64,000 bases of DNA from Flectobacillus rivi (GTDB taxonomy: Bacteria > Bacteroidota > Bacteroidia > Cytophagales > Spirosomataceae). The stretch covers positions 124,001 through 188,000 of the forward strand of contig NZ_JASHIE010000001.1 of assembly GCF_030056655.1 (NCBI RefSeq). Reading direction: 5' to 3'. A model generated the notes under the pieces. The model saw nothing but the letters and a program-made list of their open reading frames with translations. It searched no databases and was not told the origin of the DNA. The first letter of the stretch is position 1. The number at the start of each line of letters is the position of its first letter. Made by a program: the position numbers and the translations under genes. Positions 1-9,035 of the stretch are shown here, piece by piece.

Positions 1-1832
1 GTATTCAAGAATTTCTCACTATAAGCCCAAGGCTCTTTGGGAGGTTGACCATGGCAACGTGAATGTGAAGTAAATAAGCCAAAAGGTGCCCAACGACGAT
101 ATAAATCTTCTGGTGTTTGGGCGGCAAATCCACCAGCATCATGACTCCAAAAACTAAATCCTGATAGACCAATTGATAAGCCTCCTCTCAACTGCGCTTC
201 CATACCCATATCCGAAGCCTCGGCATCGCCACCCCAATGCAAAGGATAACGCTGGCTACCAGCCCATGTACTACGAGCCCAAATGATATTGTCGCCTGTA
301 ATTTGTTTGGTGATATCTGCTACGGTTTTGTTATATCGCAATGGATACAAATTATGTTCGTAAAAACCTGTACGACCATTCGAATAAATACCATTCAATG
401 GCGCTGCCTCGCCAAAGTCAACTTTGATGACTGACACGCCCATTTTTAGCAGATTACCGATTTTATTCTGATACCATTCAATGGTATTTTTATTGGTAAA
501 ATCTAATACGGCATCCTCATAAGGGAGATTTCCTTTGGCATTTTTGACACTCAATCCTTTTGAAACTATTTCTGAGAACAATTCATTTTTTGGAACAAAA
601 TAAGGTAACTGCCACAAGCAAGTTCTGAATCCTTGCTCTTTCAAATCAGCAATCATTTTGACAGGATCCTGAAAACGATTTTTCGAAAATTCATAATCAC
701 AACGCCAGTCGGTTTCGAACCAGCCTGTGTCAAAATGTATCACATCCGAAGGAATTCTATAATCTCTCAACTGCTTGGCAACCGTACGACCATCTTGCTC
801 CGAAAAATACGAAATACGGCTCATCCACAAGCCAAACGACCATAACGGTGGCATGGAAGCCTTGCCTGTAATGTTGGTATATTCGTCCAAAATATCTTTA
901 GGTTCACCCAAAAAGATAAACAAATCCAAGCTTTCATCTCCAATTAACAAAGCGTTTGAAGCTCCAAATGTCGCCCCAAAATCACAAGTAATTGGCGATG
1001 AAGTATGCATAAACATTCCGTATCCACGACTACTCATAAAAAATGGAATAGGCTTATACATACCGTTGGTTTCTACGCCGTTAGGGTCGGTGGTATAAAG
1101 ATTTACTTTTTGTCCGTATTTATTTAATCGGGTGAACGACTCGCCACAGCCAAAGATTTTTTCGTCAGGCGAAAGTGTAAATACTGCTGCAACACTGCGC
1201 GAATAATCTGCTGCACGACGAACAAAAGAAAAAGGTAATGAGGGCGTAAAAGAAGTTTTTCCATCTACCTGATGGCGTGTCTTGGTAAGTAGTTTGCCAT
1301 TGGCGTCATGAATTTCTATTGCCCAAGGATTTTCGGTAATCACAACCGTACCAAATGCACTTTTATACTGATGACCATTCTTGATTTTTGAATAAACCCA
1401 TGAAGCATCTTTATTGGGTTCTTTGACCAACATCAATGATGGCTCGGTTGACGGTGCTACATAACCTGTTTGGGCTTTGATGCGAATTGTTTTGGGCGAA
1501 ACAAACTCAATACTAAATGGAAGTACTGGGTCGGCAGCGTATTCAATACCTGGGAACTCATTGCCTGAGACCTTATGAATACCCGCCATTGTATTGTTAA
1601 ATGCGTGCTGAGGATAGTACTGGTTTCGTCTCCATTTCAACTGTCCTTGTCCGGTAGTTGGGTTAAAACCTGCCAAACTATCCGCTAAAAAATAAGTATT
1701 GGTAAAATCTCTAAAATCACGACTCAGATCAAATGGTTCGTTTTGTAAGGCTGGTCCACTTTGACCCAGTGTCATGGTGACAGAGGAAAGTAATGATAAT
1801 AGCACCAAAATCTTTTTTGTAAATTTTTGCAT
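1..1832 (-). CDS. GH31 alpha-glycosidase (alpha-xylosidase/alpha-glucosidase), 3' end cut by window edge
   Basis: This is an exported glycoside hydrolase of family 31, which releases terminal alpha-linked glucose or xylose by a retaining mechanism. The ATG at 1832 gives a signal peptide with a basic start and a hydrophobic run ending near LGQ. An N-terminal beta-sandwich domain is followed by the barrel. The family nucleophile motif KVDFGE places the nucleophile at Asp472, and GGDAEAS gives the likely acid/base Asp536. The KVDFGE form is closer to alpha-xylosidases of the YicI type than to the WxDMNE form of many alpha-glucosidases. About 610 codons are present and the C-terminal sandwich domains lie outside the window. 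A strong hairpin lies about 40 bp upstream. Family is certain; substrate is inferred. Confidence 0.9.
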   Translation of the reverse strand, partial: MQKFTKKILVLLSLLSSVTMTLGQSGPALQNEPFDLSRDFRDFTNTYFLADSLAGFNPTTGQGQLKWRRNQYYPQHAFNNTMAGIHKVSGNEFPGIEYAADPVLPFSIEFVSPKTIRIKAQTGYVAPSTEPSLMLVKEPNKDASWVYSKIKNGHQYKSAFGTVVITENPWAIEIHDANGKLLTKTRHQVDGKTSFTPSLPFSFVRRAADYSRSVAAVFTLSPDEKIFGCGESFTRLNKYGQKVNLYTTDPNGVETNGMYKPIPFFMSSRGYGMFMHTSSPITCDFGATFGASNALLIGDESLDLFIFLGEPKDILDEYTNITGKASMPPLWSFGLWMSRISYFSEQDGRTVAKQLRDYRIPSDVIHFDTGWFETDWRCDYEFSKNRFQDPVKMIADLKEQGFRTCLWQLPYFVPKNELFSEIVSKGLSVKNAKGNLPYEDAVLDFTNKNTIEWYQNKIGNLLKMGVSVIKVDFGEAAPLNGIYSNGRTGFYEHNLYPLRYNKTVADITKQITGDNIIWARSTWAGSQRYPLHWGGDAEASDMGMEAQLRGGLSIGLSGFSFWSHDAGGFAAQTPEDLYRRWAPFGLFTSHSRCHGQPPKEPWAYSEKFLN

Positions 1833-1870
1833 ATTTATTCCGTAATCCATTGATTAATAACAAATAAGAG

Positions 1871-1916
1871 ATTTTACTTTAGGCATAGATACATATCCTA
1901 TGCCCAAAAGTAAAAT
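1871..1916. promoter_or_regulatory. Long stem-loop in the leader of the GH31 gene
   Basis: Arms of 18-19 bases (1871-1888 and 1898-1916) pair almost perfectly around a 9-base loop, about 40 bp upstream of the GH31 start codon. There is no U-tract on the minus strand, so a terminator is unlikely. It could be an operator or a 5' UTR structure. The role is inferred. Confidence 0.4.
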
Positions 1917-2047
1917 GCAGCTCCCAATTCAATTTTCAATATATATTTATGTGTTTTTTGGATACAACTTGTTGTGTAGACTTGAGATGTCTTTCTTTAA
2001 TACAAATTTCTATTTTTTTTATCTTATAAAACTCAGGGTTAATCCCT

Positions 2048-2085
2048 AAAAACAAAACTCAGGGAAAACCCTGAGTTTTGTTTTT
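2048..2085 (-). terminator. Rho-independent terminator after the histidine kinase gene
   Basis: Perfect 17-base arms (2048-2064, 2069-2085) surround a 4-base AAAA loop, with A/T runs at both ends of the stem. It lies 26 bp past the stop codon of the kinase gene on the minus strand. A third copy of the AAACTCAGGG word lies just beyond, near 2027. Confidence 0.85.
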
Positions 2086-2110
2086 AGCATTCCAGCTTCT
2101 CTTAATCATA

Positions 2111-3832
2111 TCAATTATTCTCATCTACTTCTATATTGATGGAAGTACCAAACTGTCCATCGCTTTCAATAGATAGAGTTCCTTGTAAGTAATCTAATCT
2201 GGAACGAATATTTTGCCACCCTCGCACAGACTTTTGCGCTATGTTGGTATCAAAACCCTTTCCATTATCTTCGACGGTCAAGTGAATATGGTTTTCTTGA
2301 AAACTTAATTGGATAAGCACCTCCGAAGCTTCGGCATATTTCAAGGCATTTGCCAATAATTCCTGAACAATTCGATAAAGCATCAAGGTTTTTTCTTTTC
2401 CAAAATCAAAACTTTGTCCATAAACTTGAAATATGATTTCCGTTTCCTCAGAATGATTTTTACTTACCAAATCTTCAATGGCAGCTATCAATCCAAAATT
2501 TTGAAGATTTGAGGGCTGCAAATTACCTGAGATATTCCGCACCTCTTTACAGGCATCATCGAGCAAATGTTGTAACTGGACATTGTTCCAAAACGGAGCG
2601 TCCATCATCATTTTGATTCTTGATAGCAAAGTCCCTACCCCATCGTGCAAATCCTGAGAAATCCGAAGTCGTTCTTGTTCTTGTCCATTAATCAACGCTT
2701 GCAAGGTATCTATTTGTGCAGTTTTGAACACCTTGTCTGCTTGGAGTTTGGCAACCTTTTGTTTCGAAAAATAGGCATACAAAAGTATGACCAGTAACAA
2801 AAAAGCCACCAGAATCGTCAAGAGATAAATCCGTTGTGAAGCTTTCAGGGAAACTAGTTCAGCTTCAGCCAAGCGCTTTTCGAGGGCAATTTTTGAGATT
2901 TTCTCTTGTTGTTCTTCCAATAATTGATACTCTCGATATTGTCGAACCTCCACTTCTAGCTTCGAACTTTCCAGCAACTGAAAAGTCTGATATGCTAAAG
3001 AAGTGTATTGAAAAGCCTTATTAAACAGCTTTTCATTTTCATAAACCAAACCTAATTCTTCATATATTGCCTTGCGGAGCAAAAGCATACTAAAGTATTT
3101 TTCGGTGATTGTTTGTGCTAAATTTAACGATTGAATTGCCTCCTCATTCTGTCCTAACTTTCGATAAGCCGCCCCCAAATAGAAATAAGATACAGCCTCT
3201 AACCATGCCACCTTGATATTTTGGGCAATAGATAAACTCAAACGAGCCTTCTGAATAGCTTCAATATAAAACCCATTTCTCCTGTACCAATCTGCCCAAG
3301 CAGCAGCATTTCTTCCTTTTGAAATAGCGGATTGCGGTAACTCATCGGCACGGACAAGAAACTGTTTTGCTTTCTGCATTTCTTTCTGACGAATAGCCAG
3401 ATTGGCAAGATTTATCAAATGCCCAATTTCCATATCTGGTCGATGAATCTTACGAAAGTATTGTACCGCACTCGACAGATATTCGTTGGCATAACTGGCA
3501 AAAATTGGACGATCCATAAAGTAGGTTCCCAACGAGCCTTTTACTTCATAGTAATGTAAAGAATCACCCAAGACTCGGAAATAATCCATACTTTTGCGAT
3601 AACTCTCAATGGGAGATTCGTCGGGCAAATTCCATCGCTCTTGACTTTTGGCTTGAGTCAAATACGTCATGGCTAGTCCCTTAATATTATTTTTTTCATG
3701 AAATTCCTTGAGGTATCGCTCCAAGGTGGATTTTTCATAAAGGGAATCAGGGTGGGGTAATTGCTGAGCCTTTAGTTGATTCAAGACAAATATTCCCACA
3801 CTAAAAAGTATATATCGCAAATAGCTTTTCAT
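2111..3832 (-). CDS. TPR-containing sensor histidine kinase (HisKA_3 / NarX-LiaS type)
   Basis: This is a two-component sensor kinase of 573 residues. An N-terminal signal peptide is followed by about 300 residues of TPR-like helical repeats predicted to be periplasmic. One transmembrane helix (RIYLLTILVAFLLLVILLY) and a short coiled coil follow. The HisKA_3 dimerisation box DLHDGVG has its phosphoacceptor at His396. The HATPase domain shows the N-box (ELLANALKYA), G1 (DNGKGFD) and a late GTS box. The reading frame stays open upstream to 4135, but that extension runs over the opposing response regulator, so the ATG at 3832 before the signal peptide was chosen. The response regulator starts 28 bp away on the other strand and is the obvious partner. 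The ligand is unknown. Confidence 0.93.
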   Translation of the reverse strand: MKSYLRYILFSVGIFVLNQLKAQQLPHPDSLYEKSTLERYLKEFHEKNNIKGLAMTYLTQAKSQERWNLPDESPIESYRKSMDYFRVLGDSLHYYEVKGSLGTYFMDRPIFASYANEYLSSAVQYFRKIHRPDMEIGHLINLANLAIRQKEMQKAKQFLVRADELPQSAISKGRNAAAWADWYRRNGFYIEAIQKARLSLSIAQNIKVAWLEAVSYFYLGAAYRKLGQNEEAIQSLNLAQTITEKYFSMLLLRKAIYEELGLVYENEKLFNKAFQYTSLAYQTFQLLESSKLEVEVRQYREYQLLEEQQEKISKIALEKRLAEAELVSLKASQRIYLLTILVAFLLLVILLYAYFSKQKVAKLQADKVFKTAQIDTLQALINGQEQERLRISQDLHDGVGTLLSRIKMMMDAPFWNNVQLQHLLDDACKEVRNISGNLQPSNLQNFGLIAAIEDLVSKNHSEETEIIFQVYGQSFDFGKEKTLMLYRIVQELLANALKYAEASEVLIQLSFQENHIHLTVEDNGKGFDTNIAQKSVRGWQNIRSRLDYLQGTLSIESDGQFGTSINIEVDENN

Positions 3833-3860
3833 AGTAACCAGATTTTTGACAAAAAAACAG

Positions 3861-4502
3861 ATGATTCGTGTAATATTGGTCGATGACCACAAAATTTTTA
3901 CAGAAGGGCTCGCACATATACTCGGATTAGAGTCTGATATAAGTGTCATTGGGCAGTGCCAATCCGCCAAAGAACTTTTTGAAATAATGAATCCCACTGA
4001 AAATGTAGTGGTATTACTTGACATCAATTTGGGTAATGAAAGTGGACTGGATATATGTAAAAATATCTCCGAACAATATCCTCTGGCCAAAGTAATAGCC
4101 GTTTCGATGTACCAAGAGGAAAGTTTTATTACCAAAATGTTGAAAAATGGTGCATCAGGGTATCTATTAAAAAATACTGGACGAGAAGAGTTTTTAGAGG
4201 CTATTAGGGCAGTTAGTGAAGGGAAAAATTATCAAAGCGCTGCCGTAACAGAAATTATTATGAATGGCTTGAGTCGTCAAAAGAATCAAGAGCGGAATCT
4301 ACACGAATTGAAGTTTACCAGAAGAGAAAAAGAGATTTTGGAACTGATTGCCAAAGGACAAACGACCAAATCAATTGCCAATACGCTTTGTATTAGCGAA
4401 AAAACAGTAGAAACACATCGCAGTAATTTACTAGCTAAATTCGATGTTAAAAATATGGTGAGTTTACTAAAACTTGCACTGGAATATGGATATGTGAAGT
4501 AG
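3861..4502 (+). CDS. NarL/FixJ-family response regulator
   Basis: This is a DNA-binding response regulator of 213 residues. The receiver domain begins IRVILVDDH, with the phosphorylated residue predicted at Asp54 in VVLLDINLG and the conserved Lys in GYLLK. A LuxR-type helix-turn-helix (FTRREKEILELIAKGQTTKSI onward) occupies about residues 145-205. A TTG codon at 3846 is also in frame, but the ATG at 3861 gives the usual family N-terminus. It is transcribed away from the histidine kinase gene, with 28 bp between start codons. Targets are unknown; the outer-membrane barrel gene downstream is convergent and so not in the same operon. Confidence 0.93.
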   Translation: MIRVILVDDHKIFTEGLAHILGLESDISVIGQCQSAKELFEIMNPTENVVVLLDINLGNESGLDICKNISEQYPLAKVIAVSMYQEESFITKMLKNGASGYLLKNTGREEFLEAIRAVSEGKNYQSAAVTEIIMNGLSRQKNQERNLHELKFTRREKEILELIAKGQTTKSIANTLCISEKTVETHRSNLLAKFDVKNMVSLLKLALEYGYVK

Positions 4503-4535
4503 GTTTTGGGCTTAAGAAAAGCCTAATTCTTCCAA

Positions 4536-4846
4536 CATGAATCATCACGAATTTAGCAAGTGAGCGATTATGTAAAAATTTGTATTCCATCAGTAGAGAC
4601 GCAATGATTGCGTCTTAAGCCAAGTCATATTTAGCATAGTAGCATCAAAAAGGGGTCGAAAAATATTTTTCGACCCCTTTTTGATAAAAACTTGAAAAAT
4701 AATCCCAATCCTAAAAATTCGGGATGACTCATGTTTGATACTATATTTCAACGTGACACCTCTTTAGACGCAAATCATTGCGTCTCTACAAATGGAATTC
4801 ATTTTAGAAATAATCACTCATGCGCTCAATCTCTAATCACACTTTG
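4536..4846. repeat. Dispersed repeat family 1, copy 1 (terminator-bearing, between convergent genes)
   Basis: This copy fills most of the 378-bp gap between two converging genes. In order it has a GAATTTAGCAAGTGAGCGATTATG arm, an AGACGCAATGATTGCGTCT palindrome, the hairpin at 4647-4682, then an inverted arm ending ATTCGGGATGACTCATG near 4734. A second inverted partial arm with another GCGTCT palindrome follows to about 4846. The same modules recur at 12508-12897 and 43632-43821. Confidence 0.8.
4647..4682. terminator. Bidirectional terminator hairpin inside repeat copy 1
   Basis: A perfect 36-bp inverted repeat has A5 at the left end and T5 at the right, with GGGGTCG/CGACCCC stems. It can stop transcription from both the response regulator (plus) and the outer-membrane barrel gene (minus). 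Confidence 0.85.
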
Positions 4847-4880
4847 TGCTTTTATCTCTGTTCACTTTGCCACTTATGCT

Positions 4881-7676
4881 CTAGCTATTTCCTTTGAAAT
4901 TACGAATATTATAAGTGAAAGTTAGCATAAAATACTGCGTCAAAACGTTTGAGCGAACGTCAGCGATATAAGTATCTGTTACCGTACGAGTAATGCTATT
5001 ATTTTTCTTCAAGACATCAAACACTGTGATTTTGGCTTCTGCACGCTGATTTTTCAAGAATTTCTTCCCTGCGGACATATTCCACAAAATAAACTGTTGG
5101 TTGAAAGAATCAGACAAACCATTGTATCTATAGTAGCTCAAATCAGATTGGAATACAAATCCTTTTCCAAAAATCAAATTTAATCTACCTGTTCCTGTAT
5201 GTACATAATACTTAGTATTCAACTGCGGCTGTAAAGTATTATCTACTTGATTGTAACCTAAATTATAAGTCAAGTTAAAGTCGATATTGGTACTAATATT
5301 ACTCGCAAAAGTAATTCCTTGGTTAAAATTATACTGGTTACTGTTGTTCAACTGGTTGTTGATTTTACCTGGCAATTTCGAATAGTTATAACTCGACGTA
5401 AGGTTGACGTTGGTTTTAATAAAGGACAATGGGAAACCAATAACCATAAACGAACGCATATTCAAAGAGTTATCAAAGTTGATAGGTCGAGTCAACTGAG
5501 CACCTTTTCTCAAAGTCACACCTCTATCAATAATCATATCCTGTTGAGCAATAGTTACCTCATTTCCAATTGGATTTTTGGTATAACCAAAATTACCCAA
5601 CAACATAAATGTCAACGCTTTAGCTGGTATATTATAAGTATATCTAGCATTTAGATTATGACTATACTCTTGTGCCAAATTGGGATTACCACTGGTCAAA
5701 AACAAAGGGTTAGTATTGTCTAATACATTTTGTAACTGCGTGATACTTGGTGCATTAGTAGAAGTACGATAGTTAAAACGGATACGGCTATCTTGCGTAA
5801 ATCTATAATCCCATTGCAAATATGGTAAAACATTTTGGAAACTAGTTTCTACTTGTGTAGTTCTAGGAAACAACTGCTGACCCGAAAGCTCAGCTGATTG
5901 ATAATTAGCGCCTAAGTTTAAGTTACCATTTTTCATTCGCAAGTTGTAGCCCAAGCCTGCACGATGCGTAAGATAGTCATTGTCAAACTTGTTTGACAAC
6001 AAGGAGTCTAACACCGAATATTCATTAGAGGTTGGGTTAAACTTATTCGTTACCTTATCACTCTTATTATTATTGAACGACACGTTGTAGGTTCCTTGTA
6101 ATAACCCTTTTCCGATAGGTTCTGTATAAACTAAGTTAGCGGACAAAGTATAACCTTTAGTATCAGTTACAGAAATCTGTCTAGTAGCTGAGCTTGTATT
6201 ACTTGTAAAATACTGGTTGTTTGAAACTAGGTTACTATTGGCATTTCTGTCATTGAGAGCTGTACTCAAATTCAAAGAAACTGAACGACCACGTTTGGCA
6301 AAACTATGACGATACAAGATGTCATTGTTGAATGTATATCCTGTACGCTTAGCAGTAGTATTATTTGAAGTCTGGTTGAGTTTCTGATTAGTAGCATCCG
6401 TAGTCAAACCGTCGACAATACTGGTAGAGTTATTATTTTGCAGGTTCAATCTTGGCGTAAAAATGATAGTATTCTTCGGGTCAATAGTATATTCCAAGCG
6501 AAGATTCAAACGGTGGTTATAATTATTACTCGAGCTATTTGATTGTTCATCATAATACTGATTAGCAGCCTGACTCAAGAAATAAGTACGATAAGTAGAT
6601 TGGGTATTATTGTTGTTGCTATTATTGAAGAAATAACTTCCTTTTATCGCTAATTTTTTACCCCAGTTATCAGTATAGTTTACGCCAAATGAATTAGTAG
6701 TATTGATACCCGTTTGTTGTCCAACCAAAAAATTATCAGCCGAACTTCCAAAGTTACCACCACCACGGTTTCCGCCACCGCCTCCACGGTTTCCACCTCC
6801 ACCGCCGCCGCTGCTACTTATTCCCAAAAGGTCTTGACTCGAAAAGTTTTGCTGATTGATATTGTTGCTCATCCCAACAATAGACCATCTTTTTTCACCA
6901 TTAAATAAGTTGATATTTCCACCTGCCGTGTAGTTATCATTTGTCCCTAATCCAGCATAAATTTTACCAAACTGACCATTACGTCTATTGGGATTGGTTA
7001 CAATATTGATAGTTTTGGTCGTATTTCCATCATTGAATCCTGTTAACTGAGATTGATCACTTAAGCGATCCATGATTTCAATTTTGTCAATTAATTCGGC
7101 TGGCAAGTTTTTCAAGGCAATATTGGGATCGTCACCAAAAAATGGTTTTCCATCTACAAGCACCTGAGCCACATTTTCACCTTGTGCCTTGATTTGTCCA
7201 TTCTCAACAGTAATTCCTGGCAATTTTTTTACCAATTCATCTGCATTGGCATCGGGCGCTGTTTTGAAAGCATTGGCATTGTACTGTAAGGTATCGCCTT
7301 TTTGTACCATTGTCGCAGCTTTTCCTTTTACGACAACTTCATTGAGTTCGTTGGTACTTTCTTGTAGCACAATATCTCCAAGGTTATTAAATTCCTTCGA
7401 AATAGTAACACTTTTGGTTAGTTCTTTGTAACCGACAATAGTTGCTTTAAGTTGGTATGTGGTATTTAGAGGAATACGGTTGATAATAAATCGGCCGTTC
7501 ACATCGGAAGGACCAAAATGCTTATCTTTTGCATCATTAGGATTAGTCAACACTACGTTTACACCAATCAGGGCTTCGCCTTTGGCATCTACAAATTTTC
7601 CAGTAAGTCGACTCGTTTGTGCCCAAGCTCCAAAACTAACGAGAATTAGTAGAGCGGTTCGGAAATAGGTTTTCAT
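4881..7676 (-). CDS. TonB-dependent outer-membrane beta-barrel protein (OMP_b-brl_3 type) with N-terminal carboxypeptidase-like domain
   Basis: This is a 931-residue outer-membrane protein. A signal peptide ending AWAQ is followed by a carboxypeptidase-regulatory-like beta-sandwich (SRLTGKFVDAKGEALIGVNV, about residues 20-105). A plug-like region follows (VVVKGKAATMVQKGDTLQYNA, then VLVDGKPFFGDDP). The rest is a long, Asn/Thr/Tyr-rich barrel typical of this Bacteroidota group. A Gly-rich stretch at about residues 288-310 (six Gly, then NRGGGGGNRGGG) probably forms an extracellular loop or linker. There is no SusD partner, so it is not a classic SusC. The cargo is unknown. It converges on the response regulator gene with a terminator repeat between them. 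Confidence 0.88.
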   Translation of the reverse strand: MKTYFRTALLILVSFGAWAQTSRLTGKFVDAKGEALIGVNVVLTNPNDAKDKHFGPSDVNGRFIINRIPLNTTYQLKATIVGYKELTKSVTISKEFNNLGDIVLQESTNELNEVVVKGKAATMVQKGDTLQYNANAFKTAPDANADELVKKLPGITVENGQIKAQGENVAQVLVDGKPFFGDDPNIALKNLPAELIDKIEIMDRLSDQSQLTGFNDGNTTKTINIVTNPNRRNGQFGKIYAGLGTNDNYTAGGNINLFNGEKRWSIVGMSNNINQQNFSSQDLLGISSSGGGGGGNRGGGGGNRGGGNFGSSADNFLVGQQTGINTTNSFGVNYTDNWGKKLAIKGSYFFNNSNNNNTQSTYRTYFLSQAANQYYDEQSNSSSNNYNHRLNLRLEYTIDPKNTIIFTPRLNLQNNNSTSIVDGLTTDATNQKLNQTSNNTTAKRTGYTFNNDILYRHSFAKRGRSVSLNLSTALNDRNANSNLVSNNQYFTSNTSSATRQISVTDTKGYTLSANLVYTEPIGKGLLQGTYNVSFNNNKSDKVTNKFNPTSNEYSVLDSLLSNKFDNDYLTHRAGLGYNLRMKNGNLNLGANYQSAELSGQQLFPRTTQVETSFQNVLPYLQWDYRFTQDSRIRFNYRTSTNAPSITQLQNVLDNTNPLFLTSGNPNLAQEYSHNLNARYTYNIPAKALTFMLLGNFGYTKNPIGNEVTIAQQDMIIDRGVTLRKGAQLTRPINFDNSLNMRSFMVIGFPLSFIKTNVNLTSSYNYSKLPGKINNQLNNSNQYNFNQGITFASNISTNIDFNLTYNLGYNQVDNTLQPQLNTKYYVHTGTGRLNLIFGKGFVFQSDLSYYRYNGLSDSFNQQFILWNMSAGKKFLKNQRAEAKITVFDVLKKNNSITRTVTDTYIADVRSNVLTQYFMLTFTYNIRNFKGNS

Positions 7677-8563
7677 AAATTTATTTTAGATAAAGATGAA
7701 ATTATATCTTTTCGGATTTTTGTTGCTTAGACTATGCAAGAAGTGCTTTTGTTTAGTGCAAGAAAGAGGAAGAAAGCCTCAAAAAGGCGCCTTGTAGACC
7801 AATGAATTTTATATATAGACCAATCTTTTTTTTGTGTAGATAAAAAATACGTAAATTGTGTGTTTTATGATTTAGAGAAATATGAATATCAAGCTTTTTC
7901 GCATTGTGATAGAGATAAATAGTACAATTTAAGAAATATATTACGACTAAATACCTAAGCTATTGGCGATAAGAATCTACTCAACGTCAATAAATTAGGC
8001 ACTAAAGTTGTATTGAGTAAGTAGTAAATAGTGTACTAAAAAACCTTTTAAAAAACTTATAGATATCCAGTCATTTGAGGGTAACCGAAGATATAGACAT
8101 TTGCAACAAGCTATTATTATCAAATGATTTTTATCATTTATATTGTACTTTAACTATATATTCTTGTACAAAATTTCATCTACGTTATATTTTAGGCAAA
8201 ATACAACATTTCGAACAAATAAGCTTAAAATCAATATTTCTTCATTAAAATATCATTATCTACTAGTAACATACACCTCAAGTTGTTCAAATCATTTACC
8301 GCTCCCTCATTTCCTAAAAAAATTGAGTTTAAACTATTGGATTTTAACGTTTTTTTTTCCAATTTGGTCACTAGAAATTGCTTTATTATCGTAACAATCG
8401 CTCAATCTACTGAAAAATCATCCCGAATAACCACATACGCCATCAATATCGGGTTCTATCAATTTAAAAACAATTTTCTTGCTTAAACTACAAACTTATG
8501 AGACCAAGAATATCCTTGTTGGCTTGGTTCTATATTTAACACACAATATTATATTTAAGTGGT
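7677..8563. other. AT-rich gene-free region, 887 bp
   Basis: This lies upstream of both the barrel gene (minus) and the zinc-ribbon gene (plus). Short open frames near 8143-8486 have no start context, family resemblance or coding character and I treat them as chance. I see no tRNA signature, hairpin terminator or member of the repeat families described here. It presumably holds the two divergent promoters. Confidence 0.5.
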
Positions 8564-8836
8564 ATGTTTGAAGAATCTATCAATCCTTTATTCCTAATCG
8601 TTTTCCTGTACGGATTTGTACAACTTTCGATTTTAATCTATTACTTCGTACGCAAATCAAGTAGTAGAAAATGTCCCAGCTGTGGAAACCCTTACGGTAC
8701 TCGTACCAAAAGAGGTGTTTTTTTAAAGACGTTTTTGTTTTTTATTCCCAATATTAAGTATTACACATGCTTGAATTGTGGCACAAAATATTTCTCGACA
8801 ACTAGCGAGAAAAAAGAAGTTCTTGTGGACAAATAA
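8564..8836 (+). CDS. Small membrane protein with a zinc ribbon
   Basis: This is a 90-residue protein of unknown function. One N-terminal transmembrane helix (PLFLIVFLYGFVQLSILIYYF, residues 8-28) is followed by a cytoplasmic basic stretch (RKSSSRK). A four-Cys zinc-ribbon pattern, CPSC then CLNC about 30 residues apart, looks like a rubredoxin-type knuckle pair. A second hydrophobic segment lies between the two knuckles. It stands alone and converges on the MFS transporter gene. The two CxxC pairs and the terminator after it argue that it is a real gene. I cannot assign a function. Confidence 0.7.
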   Translation: MFEESINPLFLIVFLYGFVQLSILIYYFVRKSSSRKCPSCGNPYGTRTKRGVFLKTFLFFIPNIKYYTCLNCGTKYFSTTSEKKEVLVDK

Positions 8837-8953
8837 AATCATCGAGGCTAAAGTCCCAATTTATGGGCTTTATTACCACTCAAAAATATTTTAATTAAAT
8901 CTGTTTTGACCTTAAAGGCTTCGGATTTAAGCATTAATTCTATAAAGCATTTT

Positions 8954-9002
8954 CCAATAAAATAGCCATGTAGTCAATTGATTACATGGCTATTTTGTTG
9001 GA
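8954..9002. terminator. Bidirectional terminator between convergent genes
   Basis: A near-perfect inverted repeat (core arms AAAATAGCCATGTA at 8959-8972 and TACATGGCTATTTT at 8983-8996) has A-rich and T-rich ends. It sits between the zinc-ribbon gene and the MFS gene, which converge on it. Confidence 0.8.
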
Positions 9003-9035
9003 AAACCAACACTTAAAAATACAAATCTGTTAGTT

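Noticed and set aside
237..1098. Plus-strand open frames under the GH31 gene
   Set aside because: They are antisense to a clear glycosidase and resemble no protein family.
3833..4135. 101-codon N-terminal extension of the histidine kinase frame
   Set aside because: It lies over the response regulator coding sequence, has no kinase-like sequence, and the ATG at 3832 directly precedes a signal peptide.
4731..4925. 64-codon frame between the response regulator and barrel genes
   Set aside because: It is made almost entirely of repeat family 1 sequence and overlaps the end of the barrel gene.
8143..8486. Two overlapping short frames in AT-rich DNA
   Set aside because: They lack family resemblance and coding character; AT-rich DNA gives such frames by chance.
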